Shown: positions 19,132 to 27,423 of the stretch, piece after piece
Layout: every line of letters starts with the position of its first letter
Position numbering within the stretch: the stretch's first letter is position 1
From: Elioraea sp051860475
GTDB lineage: Bacteria > Pseudomonadota > Alphaproteobacteria > Acetobacterales > Acetobacteraceae
Length of the DNA stretch: 64,000 nt
Reading direction: 5' to 3'
NCBI RefSeq assembly: GCF_051860475.1
Contig: NZ_JBHYDW010000004.1
Coordinates: forward strand, 1-64,000
The notes under the pieces: model-generated
What the model was told of the DNA's origin: nothing
Database searches by the model: none
The model's input: the letters and a program-made list of their open reading frames with translations, nothing else
Made by a program: the position numbers and the translations under genes

Positions 19132-19961
19132 GCGAGGACGCGGTGGTCCAGCACCGGCATGTCGCGCCGCACCCGTTCGGTCACACCGTGGTCGATGCGC
19201 GCGGTGGCGAAGCCCTCGCCGTCCGACACCTTGGCGACCACATGGCCCCAGGGGTCGATCACCAGCGAATGGCCGTAGGTGAAGCGCGGGCTGCCCTTCT
19301 CCTCGTGCCTGCCCCAGGTCGCGGCTGCCAGCACCCAGCACTGGGTCTCGATCGCGCGGGCGCGGAGCAGCGTCTCCCAGTGGTCCTTGCCGGTCTGCAG
19401 CGTGAAGGCGGCCGGCACGACGATCACGTTGGCGCCCTTCTGGCGCAGCTTCAGGTAGAGTTCGGGGAAGCGCACATCGTAGCAGATCGTGGAGCCGACC
19501 GTGGAGCCATCGGCCTGGTAGGTGACGACCTCGTCGCCGCGGCCGAAGGTCGCGCTCTCGCGATAGCCGGTGCCGTCGGGCGCGACGATGTCGAACAGAT
19601 GGATCTTGCGGTAGCGCGCAAGCTCCTTGCCCTCGGGGCTGAACACCACCGTGGTGTTGTAGAGCTTGTCGCCCGCGTCCTCGGACATCGAGCCGCCATG
19701 CACGACGATCCGGTGCTTCACCGCGAGATCGCGCAGGAAGGTGTAGGCGGGTCCGGGCTCGTTCGACCCTTCCGTCCCTGGCAGGCGCTCGGCGGCCGCG
19801 CGCTTGGCCGCGGCATCGCCGCCGAGGCAGGTCCACATCTCGGGCAGGGCGATGAAGTCAGGCCGGTCGGCCGCGATCGCCGCGTCGGTCAGGCGCGCGG
19901 CGGCGGCGATGTTCGTCGCCTTGTCGTGGCCGGGATTCATCTGGACGACGCTGACGCGCAT
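19128..19961 (-). CDS. Carbon-nitrogen hydrolase (Nit1/Nit2-like amidase)
   Basis: 277-aa nitrilase-superfamily enzyme with the Glu-Lys-Cys triad visible as ALPE (E41), RYRKIHLFD (K119) and TICYDVRFPE (C160). The closest known group is Nit1/Nit2, which includes deaminated glutathione amidase and omega-amidase; the GYRES segment after the Lys fits this branch. Such enzymes repair wrongly deaminated metabolites. It is the upstream partner of nadK with a 4-nt overlap and starts 42 bp after the end of moaA on the same strand. Confidence 0.88.
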   Translation of the reverse strand: MRVSVVQMNPGHDKATNIAAAARLTDAAIAADRPDFIALPEMWTCLGGDAAAKRAAAERLPGTEGSNEPGPAYTFLRDLAVKHRIVVHGGSMSEDAGDKLYNTTVVFSPEGKELARYRKIHLFDIVAPDGTGYRESATFGRGDEVVTYQADGSTVGSTICYDVRFPELYLKLRQKGANVIVVPAAFTLQTGKDHWETLLRARAIETQCWVLAAATWGRHEEKGSPRFTYGHSLVIDPWGHVVAKVSDGEGFATARIDHGVTERVRRDMPVLDHRVLA

Positions 19962-20003
19962 CGCGAGGGCTCCTTGCGATCGAAACAGGACGCGGGGTGG
20001 CGA

Positions 20004-20990
20004 TCAGCCGCCCGTGAGGCTCATGTGGCGCGCGACCGCGGGGCGGTTGCGCCGGCGGTCGATGACGAAGTCATGCCCCTTGGGCTTGCGGCCGATCGCC
20101 TCGAGGATGGCGGCCTCCAGTGCCGCGTCGTCGGCCGAGGCGCGCAGCGGCGTGCGCAGATCGGCCGCGTCGTCCTGGCCAAGGCACATGTACATCGTGC
20201 CGGTGCAGGTCAGCCGCACGCGGTTGCAGGACTCGCAGAAATTGTGGGTCATCGGCGTGATGAAGCCGATCCGCCGCCCGGTCTCCTTGACCACGACGTA
20301 GCGCGCCGGCCCCCCCGTCGCGTAGTCGGTCTCGGCGAGCGTCCAGGACTTCGCCAGCCGCGCCCGCACGATCGAGAGCGGCAGGTACTGGTCGGTGCGG
20401 TCGCCGCCGATGTCGCCCATCGGCATGGTCTCGATCAGGCAGAGATCGAAGCCGTGCTCGCCGCACCAGGCGACCATGCGGTCGAGCTCGTCCTCGTTCA
20501 CGCCCTTCAGCGCCACCGCGTTGATCTTGATCGCGAGCCCGGCGGCCTTCGCGGCGAAGATGCCGTCCAGCGTCTTCTCGATCCGGCCCCAGCGCGTGAT
20601 CGCGGTGAACTTCGCCGGGTCGAGGGTGTCGAGGCTCACGTTGATCCGCCGCACGCCCGCCGCCGCCAGATCACCGGCGAACCGGGTGAGCTGGCTGCCG
20701 TTGGTGGTGACGGTGAGCTCGTCGAGCCCCTGGCCGATCCGTGCGCCGAGGCCGCGCACCAGCCGCATCACGTCGCGCCGCACCAGCGGCTCGCCGCCGG
20801 TAAGCCTGACCTTCCGCACGCCGAGCCGGATGAACGCGGCCGTCACCCGCTCCAGCTCCTCGAGCGTGAGCAGCTCCGCCTTCGGCAGGAAGGTCATCTC
20901 CTCGGCCATGCAGTAGACGCAGCGGAGATCGCACCGGTCGGTGACCGACACGCGGAGATAGGTGATCTCTCGGCCGAAGGGATCGCGCAT
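20004..20990 (-). CDS. moaA: GTP 3',8-cyclase MoaA
   Basis: 328-aa radical SAM enzyme for the first step of molybdenum cofactor synthesis. The N-terminal [4Fe-4S] site is C20-x3-C24-x2-C27 (DRCDLRCVYC), SAM contacts include RLTGGEPLVRRD, and the second C-terminal cluster uses NFCESCNRVRLTC. ATG 20990 is chosen; a GTG at 21017 would add 9 residues but its GGAG runs straight into the start codon. The usual C-terminal GG tail is present (SLTGG). Its product would serve the molybdenum hydroxylase at 4231-7802. Confidence 0.95.
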   Translation of the reverse strand: MRDPFGREITYLRVSVTDRCDLRCVYCMAEEMTFLPKAELLTLEELERVTAAFIRLGVRKVRLTGGEPLVRRDVMRLVRGLGARIGQGLDELTVTTNGSQLTRFAGDLAAAGVRRINVSLDTLDPAKFTAITRWGRIEKTLDGIFAAKAAGLAIKINAVALKGVNEDELDRMVAWCGEHGFDLCLIETMPMGDIGGDRTDQYLPLSIVRARLAKSWTLAETDYATGGPARYVVVKETGRRIGFITPMTHNFCESCNRVRLTCTGTMYMCLGQDDAADLRTPLRASADDAALEAAILEAIGRKPKGHDFVIDRRRNRPAVARHMSLTGG

Positions 20991-21236
20991 CGCCTGTCCG
21001 GGTTGCGTCAGTGCCACTCCAGGAATGTAGGGCGCGCCTCCCCCGCTGTCCAACCGGGCGATGCGGCCGCGCTCTGCCAGGAAATTGCCGCTATTGTCCC
21101 GGAAGGACAGGGGCCGGTTGAGCGGCGCGCCTGGGCGGATGTCATCGGGGGACCAGTCCATGTCGTTGGTCGGCGCCATCTCCGGCCTTGCGGGATCGGG
21201 AAATCGGAGGGGTGTCTCCGCGCCGGGCGGAACGAG

Positions 21237-21878
21237 ATGACCAGTTGCGTCATGTTTGCCGAGCTCGTCTGTTCCCGCCTGACCCATGACCTGAGCGGCC
21301 CGCTCGCCACCATCTCCGGCGCGGTCGAGCTGCTCTCCCTCGACGATCCTGCGTCGCGCCAGGAGGCGATGGAGCTCGCCGGCGAGGCGACCGCGCAGCT
21401 TGCGCATCGGCTGAAGTACCTCCGTGCCGCCTGGGGCGCGGGCGGGCAGGAGCTCACGGTCGCCGCGATCGCCGCCATGGCCGATGGCGTGCTCGCCGGC
21501 GGGCGGGCGACGCTGGACGCGGCCCGCGTGGCCGGGCCGGACCGGCCGCTCGGCGCGCTTGGCCGGGTGCTGCTGAACGCGCTGATGGTCGCGGCCGAGG
21601 CCCTGCCGCGCGGTGGTACCATCGTCTGCGCGGGCGATCCCGAGACCCAGCTCGTGCTCAAGCCGGTGGGCGACGGGGCGGCCTGGCCGGGCGGACTCGC
21701 AGGGCTGATCGCGGGCGACGATCCGCTCGCAGCGGCGACGGCGGCGGGGCCGCGCGGCATCGCCGCGCCGATGCTGATGGCGCTCGCCCGGCGTGACAGC
21801 GTGGCGGTGACGCTGCTGATGGGCTCGGGCCTGCCGTTGCTGAGCCTGGCGCCGGAGCGACGCGCCCCGCCGGAGTGA
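21237..21878 (+). CDS. chpT: Histidine phosphotransferase ChpT-like
   Basis: 213-aa protein with the pseudo-histidine-kinase layout of ChpT. The dimerisation helix FAELVCSRLTHDLSGPLATISGAVELL carries the phosphoacceptor His in RLTHDLSGP, followed by a degenerate ATPase-like domain (LGRVLLNALMVAAEALPRGGT) lacking nucleotide-binding boxes. In Caulobacter ChpT relays phosphate from CckA to CtrA and CpdR. Here it stands 82 bp before the chemotaxis cluster on the same strand, so it could also feed the response regulators there. A second in-frame ATG at 21252 is possible. Confidence 0.85.
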   Translation: MTSCVMFAELVCSRLTHDLSGPLATISGAVELLSLDDPASRQEAMELAGEATAQLAHRLKYLRAAWGAGGQELTVAAIAAMADGVLAGGRATLDAARVAGPDRPLGALGRVLLNALMVAAEALPRGGTIVCAGDPETQLVLKPVGDGAAWPGGLAGLIAGDDPLAAATAAGPRGIAAPMLMALARRDSVAVTLLMGSGLPLLSLAPERRAPPE

Positions 21879-21960
21879 CATCCGGGCGCCGACCGCGCTT
21901 TACGATTTCTTGGCCCGTCCCGCCGCATGGTCCCGCCCGCACAGCTGCGGAGCGGGGCGC

Positions 21961-24531
21961 GTGGACGACCTTCTTGCCGATTTCCTGACCGAGACGAATG
22001 AGAGCCTCGCCGAGCTCGACACCGCGCTGATCCGGCTCGAGCAGGTGCCGGACGACCAGGCAACGCTGTCGCAGATCTTCCGCCTCGTGCACACGATCAA
22101 GGGCACCTGCGGCTTCCTCGGCCTGCCGCGGCTCGAGAAGGTGGCCCATGCCGGCGAGAACGTGCTCGGGCGCTTCCGCGACGGCACGCTCACGCCCACG
22201 CCCGCGGCCATTACTGTGATCCTGAAGGCGATTGACCGCATCAAGATGATCGTCGCCGGGCTGGAAGCGACCGAAGGCGAGCCCGCAGGCGATGATGACG
22301 CCCTGATCGGCGCGCTGAACGCCCTCATGGAGGGCGAGGCGGCTGAGCCGGAGCCCACGCCCGATCCCGGCCCGGTTGCCGCGGTGCAGCCGCCGGTCGA
22401 GCCGGCCGCCCTCGCTGTGCCCGCGCCCGCGGCGGAACAGCCAGAGCAAGTGGCCGCACCCGGCGAGTCCGGGGTCGCCGCGCAGACCATCCGCGTCAGC
22501 GTCGACGTGCTCGAGGACCTGATGACGCTCGTGAGCGAGCTGGTGCTCGCGCGCAACCAGCTGCTCCAGCTCGGACGCACGCAGCAGAACAGCCCCTTCA
22601 CCGTGCCGCTGCAGCGCCTCAGCCACATCACCACCGACCTCCAGGAAGGGGTGATGAAGACGCGCATGCAGCCGATCGGCAATGCGTGGAACAAGCTGCC
22701 GCGCCTGGTGCGCGACCTCGCGCGCGAGACCGGCAAGCGGATCGAGCTCGCCATGCACGGCGCCGAGACCGAGCTCGACCGCCAGGTGCTGGAGTTCATC
22801 AAGGACCCGCTCACCCACATGGTGCGGAACTCCGCCGATCACGGGCTGGAGACCACCACCGACCGGCGGGCTGCCGGCAAGCCCGAGACCGGGCGGATCA
22901 GCCTGAATGCCTTCCACGAGGGCGGGCACATCATCATCGAGATCGCCGATGACGGGCGCGGGCTGAACACGCGGCGGATCGCCGAGAAGGCCGTGGCGCA
23001 GGGGTTCGCGACCGAGGCCGAGCTCGCGCAGTTGTCCGAGACGGCGATCCACCAGTTCATCTTCCGCGCGGGGTTCTCCACCGCCGCCCAGATCACCGCG
23101 GTGTCCGGCCGCGGGGTCGGCATGGATGTGGTGAAGACCAACATCGAGAAGATCGGCGGGACGATCGAGCTCCGCAGCCGCGAAGGCCGCGGCACCACCG
23201 TCACGATCAAGATCCCGCTTACCCTCGCGATCGTCTCGGCGCTGATCGTCGAGTGCGCGCGCGAGCGCTTCGCGATCCCGCAGATCAGCGTGGTCGAACT
23301 GGTGCGCACCGGCGGCGGGTCGGAGACCACGATCGAGCAGATCAATCGCACCCCGGTGCTGCGACTGCGCGACCGGCTGCTGCCGCTGGTGCGCCTCTCC
23401 AGCCTGCTCGCGCTCGACGAGGGCGAGCCGGACGAGAGGGCGGAGTCGTTCATCGTCGTCGCCAAGGTCGGCACCGAGAATTTCGGCCTGATCGTCGATC
23501 GCGTGTTCGACACCGAGGAGATCGTGGTCAAGCCGGTGGCGCCCATCCTGCGCGACATCACGCTGTTCTCCGGCAACACCATCCTGGGCGACGGCAGCGT
23601 GATCATGATCCTCGATCCGAACGGGATCGCCCGCACGGTCGGGATCGGCGCCGCCGCGGGCGCCGAGCGGACTGGCCTGGTCGAGCCCACGCGTACCGAT
23701 GCCGGCTCGTCCGGGGCGCGCACCTCGCTCCTGCTGTTCCGCGCCGGCGGCGCCGAGCCGAAGGCCGTGCCGCTCGGCCTGGTCGCGCGGCTCGAGGAGA
23801 TCGCCGCCGACCGGATCGAGCGCGCCGGCGCCCGGGCGATGGTGCAGTACCGCGGCCGGCTGATGCCGCTGGTGCCGATGGGGGTCGATCTCGATGACGC
23901 GACCGTCGCCCGCCGCCCCGTCCTGGTGTTCAGCGACGGTGGGCGCAGCATGGGGCTCGTGGTCGACGAGATCCTCGACGTGGTCGAGGATGTCGTGACC
24001 ATCCAGCTCGGCTCGGCGCGTCCCGGCATCCTCGGCAGCGCCGTGATCGCCGGCCGCGCCACCGAGATCATCGATACCGGCCACTGGCTGGCGCTCGCCG
24101 CCGAGGACTGGTTCGCCGCCCGCCGCGGAGGCGCCGGCGGTCCACGGCCGCATCTGCTGGTGATCGACGACAGCGCGTTCTTCCGCCACATGCTGGTGCC
24201 GGTGCTGACCGCGGCCGGCTACGAGGTGACCGCGGCCGAGACCGCGGATGCCGCGCTCAGGCTGCGCGAGCAGGGGCGCCGGTTCGACGCGATCGTCTCC
24301 GACATCGAGATGCCGGGCATGGACGGCTTCGCCTTCGCCCGCGCCGTGCGCGAGGATCCGCGCTGGGCCGCGCTGCCCCTGGTCGCGCTGACCGGACGTG
24401 TGGCCGATGCCGACATCCTGCGCGGCCGCGAGTCCGGGTTCACCGACTATGTCGCCAAGTTCGACCGCGAGGCGCTGCTCGCCGGGATCGCCCAGGTGCT
24501 CGCCACGCGCCGCGAGACGGAGGCCGCCTGA
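21961..24531 (+). CDS. cheA: Chemotaxis histidine kinase CheA with C-terminal receiver domain
   Basis: 856-aa hybrid kinase. Domains in order are an Hpt (P1) domain with H44 in VHTIKGTCGF; a Pro/Ala linker (~125-175) with no recognisable CheY-docking P2; a dimerisation domain; a HATPase domain with HMVRNSADHGLE, DDGRGL and GRGVGMDVV; two CheW-like domains (~405-560 and ~580-715); and a receiver domain from H731 with D736/D737 and phospho-Asp D781 in SDIEMPG. The GTG at 21961 begins the conserved VDDLLADFLTETNE. This CheA-REC layout is typical of non-canonical chemosensory systems. It heads the cluster and ends 1 nt before cheW. Confidence 0.93.
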   Translation: MDDLLADFLTETNESLAELDTALIRLEQVPDDQATLSQIFRLVHTIKGTCGFLGLPRLEKVAHAGENVLGRFRDGTLTPTPAAITVILKAIDRIKMIVAGLEATEGEPAGDDDALIGALNALMEGEAAEPEPTPDPGPVAAVQPPVEPAALAVPAPAAEQPEQVAAPGESGVAAQTIRVSVDVLEDLMTLVSELVLARNQLLQLGRTQQNSPFTVPLQRLSHITTDLQEGVMKTRMQPIGNAWNKLPRLVRDLARETGKRIELAMHGAETELDRQVLEFIKDPLTHMVRNSADHGLETTTDRRAAGKPETGRISLNAFHEGGHIIIEIADDGRGLNTRRIAEKAVAQGFATEAELAQLSETAIHQFIFRAGFSTAAQITAVSGRGVGMDVVKTNIEKIGGTIELRSREGRGTTVTIKIPLTLAIVSALIVECARERFAIPQISVVELVRTGGGSETTIEQINRTPVLRLRDRLLPLVRLSSLLALDEGEPDERAESFIVVAKVGTENFGLIVDRVFDTEEIVVKPVAPILRDITLFSGNTILGDGSVIMILDPNGIARTVGIGAAAGAERTGLVEPTRTDAGSSGARTSLLLFRAGGAEPKAVPLGLVARLEEIAADRIERAGARAMVQYRGRLMPLVPMGVDLDDATVARRPVLVFSDGGRSMGLVVDEILDVVEDVVTIQLGSARPGILGSAVIAGRATEIIDTGHWLALAAEDWFAARRGGAGGPRPHLLVIDDSAFFRHMLVPVLTAAGYEVTAAETADAALRLREQGRRFDAIVSDIEMPGMDGFAFARAVREDPRWAALPLVALTGRVADADILRGRESGFTDYVAKFDREALLAGIAQVLATRRETEAA

Positions 24532-24532
24532 C

Positions 24533-25009
24533 ATGACCGCCACTGCCGAGATCACCCGCCCGGCCCCGGGTGCGCGAGGCGCCAATGACGAGGCGCGCGA
24601 CGTCTATGTCACGCTCACCGTGGGCGGCCAGCTCTGCGGCATCCCCGTGCTGGGCGTGCGCGACATCCTGGGGCCGCAGGCGATCACGCGCATCCCGCTC
24701 GCCCCGCCCGAGGTCGCCGGCAGCCTGAACCTGCGGGGGCGGATCGTCACCGCGATCGACCTGCGGCGGAGGCTCGGCGTTGCCCATGCCGCGTCCGGCA
24801 CCTCGATGAGCGTGGTGGTCGAGCACCAGGGCGAGCACTACAGCCTGCTGGTCGACAGCGTCGGTGAGGTGATGCGGCTCGAGGCCGCGAGCCGCGAGCA
24901 GAACCCGCCCACGCTGGCTCCCGAGTGGCGAGGCTTCTCGGCCGGCATCTTCCGGCTCTCAGGCGAGCTGCTGGTGGTGCTCGACGTCGCCGCCGTGCTC
25001 GATCTCTGA
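24533..25009 (+). CDS. cheW: Chemotaxis adaptor CheW
   Basis: 158-aa scaffold protein linking receptors to CheA. The CheW fold is clear from YVTLTVGGQLCGIPVLGVRDI, the NLRGRIVTAIDLRRRLG segment that contacts receptors and kinase, and LLVDSVGEVMRL. An N-terminal extension of about 24 residues rich in Ala and Pro precedes the domain. It starts 1 nt after the cheA stop and precedes cheY by 26 nt. No methyl-accepting receptor gene is in the window. Confidence 0.92.
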   Translation: MTATAEITRPAPGARGANDEARDVYVTLTVGGQLCGIPVLGVRDILGPQAITRIPLAPPEVAGSLNLRGRIVTAIDLRRRLGVAHAASGTSMSVVVEHQGEHYSLLVDSVGEVMRLEAASREQNPPTLAPEWRGFSAGIFRLSGELLVVLDVAAVLDL

Positions 25010-25035
25010 CACGCCTCTCAACGGGAACCAGCGCG

Positions 25036-25401
25036 ATGAAGACCTTCCTGGTCGTCGACGACAGCCGTGTCGTGCGCAAGGTGGCACGCCGCATCCTCGA
25101 AGGCTTCGGCTTCGCGGTCGAGGAGGCCGAGGACGGCGCGCAGGCGCTGACCGCCTGCCGGGAGCGGCTGCCCGATGCGATCCTGCTCGACTGGAACATG
25201 CCGGTGATGAACGGCCTCGAATTCCTGCACGCGCTGCGCGGCGAATTCGGCGCGGACAACCCGGCGGTGGTGTTCTGCACCACCGAGAACGAGATGGGCC
25301 GGATCGAACAGGCGATCGAGGGCGGGGCCAACGAGTACATCATGAAGCCGTTCGACGCCGAGATCATCCAGTCCAAGCTCGCCCAGGTCGGCCTGCTCTG
25401 A
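25036..25401 (+). CDS. cheY: Single-domain response regulator CheY
   Basis: 121-aa receiver domain with acidic pocket D8/D9, phosphorylation site D52 in LLDWNMPVMNG, a conserved Thr in FCTTENE, and Lys in YIMKPFD. There is no output domain, so it signals by protein contact as CheY does. It sits between cheW and cheB, and its stop codon shares one base with the cheB ATG. Phosphate could come from CheA P1 or be shared with the CheA receiver. Confidence 0.93.
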   Translation: MKTFLVVDDSRVVRKVARRILEGFGFAVEEAEDGAQALTACRERLPDAILLDWNMPVMNGLEFLHALRGEFGADNPAVVFCTTENEMGRIEQAIEGGANEYIMKPFDAEIIQSKLAQVGLL

Positions 25402-26525
25402 TGGTGCTTGCCGCGCCTGCGGCTCCGCGCGCAACGGCGTGCGAGGAGCGGATCCGCGCGATCGTCTGCGACGACAGCGCGGTGATCCGGGGCCTGCTCG
25501 TGCGTCTGCTCGAGGCGGATCCGGCGATCGTGGTGGTGGGCACGGCCTCGAATGGGCGAGATGTGCTCGCGTTGCAGGCCCGAGCGAGACCGGACGTCGT
25601 GGTGCTCGACATCGAGATGCCGGTGATGGACGGGCTGACGGCCCTGCCGGCGCTGCTGAAGGCCGATCCTGCGGTGCAGGTGGTGATGGCCTCGACGCTG
25701 ACCACGCGCGGCGCCGACATCACGATGCAGGCGCTCCGCCTCGGGGCGGCCGACTATGTGCCGAAGCCGACCGCCGTGGGCGGGATCGCCGCGGGCGAGG
25801 GGTTCCGCCGCGACCTGGTCGAGAAGGTGCGGGCGCTGGGCCACGCGGCACAGCGTCGCCGGGGCACAGCGCGCGCAGCACCGCTGCCGGTTCCGCGTGC
25901 ACCCGCGCCGCTGTCGCCGGTTGCGCCCCGCCGCACCGTCCCCGAGCTGATCGCAGTGGGGGCGTCGACCGGCGGACCGCAGGCGCTGTTCCGGGTCATG
26001 AAGGAGCTCGGCGCCGGCTTCCATCTGCCGGTGCTGATCACGCAGCACATGCCGGCGACCTTCATCCCGATCCTCGCCGAACACATCAGCCGCATCGGCG
26101 CCCTGCCCTGCGCCGAGGCCAGGGACGGCGAGCGGATCGTTCCGGGTCGCGCCTATCTCGCGCCGGGCGACCATCACATGCTCGTGGCAGGCGACCGCCA
26201 TGCTCCGGTTGTGTCGCTGTCCGCGGCGCCGCCTGAGAATTTCTGCCGCCCTGCGGTCGATCCGATGCTGCGCAGCGCGGCCGCCGTGATGGGCCGCCAT
26301 GTGCTCGCGGTCATCCTGACCGGCATGGGCCATGACGGCCTCGAGGGCGGCCGGGCAGTGGCCGCAGCCGGCGGAGCCGTGATCGCGCAGGACGAGGCGA
26401 GCTCGGTCGTCTGGGGCATGCCCGGCGCGGTCGTCCAGGCGGGGATCGCCTCCGTGATCGTCCCGATCGACGCGGTTGCGCGCGAGATCGCCAGCCTTGC
26501 CCGTGCGGGGGGAGCATTCGCATGA
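25401..26525 (+). CDS. cheB: Protein-glutamate methylesterase/deamidase CheB
   Basis: 374-aa response regulator enzyme that removes methyl groups from chemoreceptors. The receiver domain has D24/D25 and D70 (VVVLDIEMPVMDG) and KPTAVGG after the last strand. A Pro/Ala-rich linker (~150-180) leads to the catalytic domain with the Ser-His-Asp triad in VGASTGGPQAL, LITQHMP and LTGMGHDG. An N-terminal extension of about 17 residues precedes the receiver. It overlaps cheR by 4 nt (ATGA). Confidence 0.94.
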   Translation: MVLAAPAAPRATACEERIRAIVCDDSAVIRGLLVRLLEADPAIVVVGTASNGRDVLALQARARPDVVVLDIEMPVMDGLTALPALLKADPAVQVVMASTLTTRGADITMQALRLGAADYVPKPTAVGGIAAGEGFRRDLVEKVRALGHAAQRRRGTARAAPLPVPRAPAPLSPVAPRRTVPELIAVGASTGGPQALFRVMKELGAGFHLPVLITQHMPATFIPILAEHISRIGALPCAEARDGERIVPGRAYLAPGDHHMLVAGDRHAPVVSLSAAPPENFCRPAVDPMLRSAAAVMGRHVLAVILTGMGHDGLEGGRAVAAAGGAVIAQDEASSVVWGMPGAVVQAGIASVIVPIDAVAREIASLARAGGAFA

Positions 26526-27331
26526 CCAGTGCCTCGTTCAGCCAGCTCGCGGAGTTCCTCCAGACCCGCTCCGGCCTCGTGCTGACCCCGGACAAGATGT
26601 ACCTGGTCGAGACGCGGCTCGGGCCGCTGATGAAGCGCGAGGGCCTGCCCGATCTCTCCGCCCTGGTCGGCCGAGTGAGGGCGGCGCTCTCCAGCCCGAT
26701 CGCGACCGAGGTCGTCGAGCTGATGACGACCAACGAGACGCTGTTCTTCCGCGACGGCAAGCCGTTCGAGCACCTCAAGGAGAAGGTGTGGTCGCGCATG
26801 GCCGCGACGCGCGGACCCTCGGGCACGATCCGCGTCTGGTCGGCGGCGTGCAGCACCGGGCAGGAAGCCTATTCGGTCGGCATGTCCGCGCTCGAGAATG
26901 CCGCGACGCTCGGCGGCTGCCGGGTCGAGATCCTCGGCACCGACATCTCCCGCGACGTGCTGAAGCGCGCCGAACAGGGCCGCTACAGCCAGTTCGAGGT
27001 GCAGCGTGGCCTGCCGATCACCATGCTGATGCGCCACTTCCGCAAGGAGGGCGCGGACTGGCACGTGAAGGACCCCGTCCGCGCGCTGGTGCGCTGGCGC
27101 GAGTGGAACCTGCTCGCGCCGCCGGGCCCGCTCGGCCGGTTCGACGTGGTGTTCCTGCGCAACGTGCTGATCTATTTCGACCAGGCGACCAAGGCGCGCG
27201 TGCTCGACCAGATCGCCTCGGTGCTGGCCCCGGACGGCGTGCTCTACCTGGGCGGGGCCGAGACCGTGCTCGGCCTGACCAGCCGCTTCGCCCCGCTCGA
27301 CGGGGTGCGCTCGGCCTACGCGCTCGCCTGA
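26522..27331 (+). CDS. cheR: Chemotaxis protein methyltransferase CheR
   Basis: 269-aa SAM-dependent methyltransferase acting on receptor glutamates. The N-terminal alpha domain (TRSGLVLTPDKMYLVETRL) contains the family's substrate contact region, followed by the TTNETLFFRD segment, the SAM site IRVWSAACSTGQEAYS and the catalytic-domain motif FDVVFLRNVLIYFD. It is the last gene of the che cluster, and its presence with cheB implies methyl-accepting receptors elsewhere in the genome. It ends about 90 bp before a binding-protein gene. Confidence 0.95.
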   Translation: MTSASFSQLAEFLQTRSGLVLTPDKMYLVETRLGPLMKREGLPDLSALVGRVRAALSSPIATEVVELMTTNETLFFRDGKPFEHLKEKVWSRMAATRGPSGTIRVWSAACSTGQEAYSVGMSALENAATLGGCRVEILGTDISRDVLKRAEQGRYSQFEVQRGLPITMLMRHFRKEGADWHVKDPVRALVRWREWNLLAPPGPLGRFDVVFLRNVLIYFDQATKARVLDQIASVLAPDGVLYLGGAETVLGLTSRFAPLDGVRSAYALA

Positions 27332-27423
27332 TCTGCCGCACGGCGGACCTCCCCAAGCGGCTTCGGGCTTGCTAACGTCCGGATCTGACGGATCACCGTC
27401 GAGATCGGGAGGGAGAGACACCG

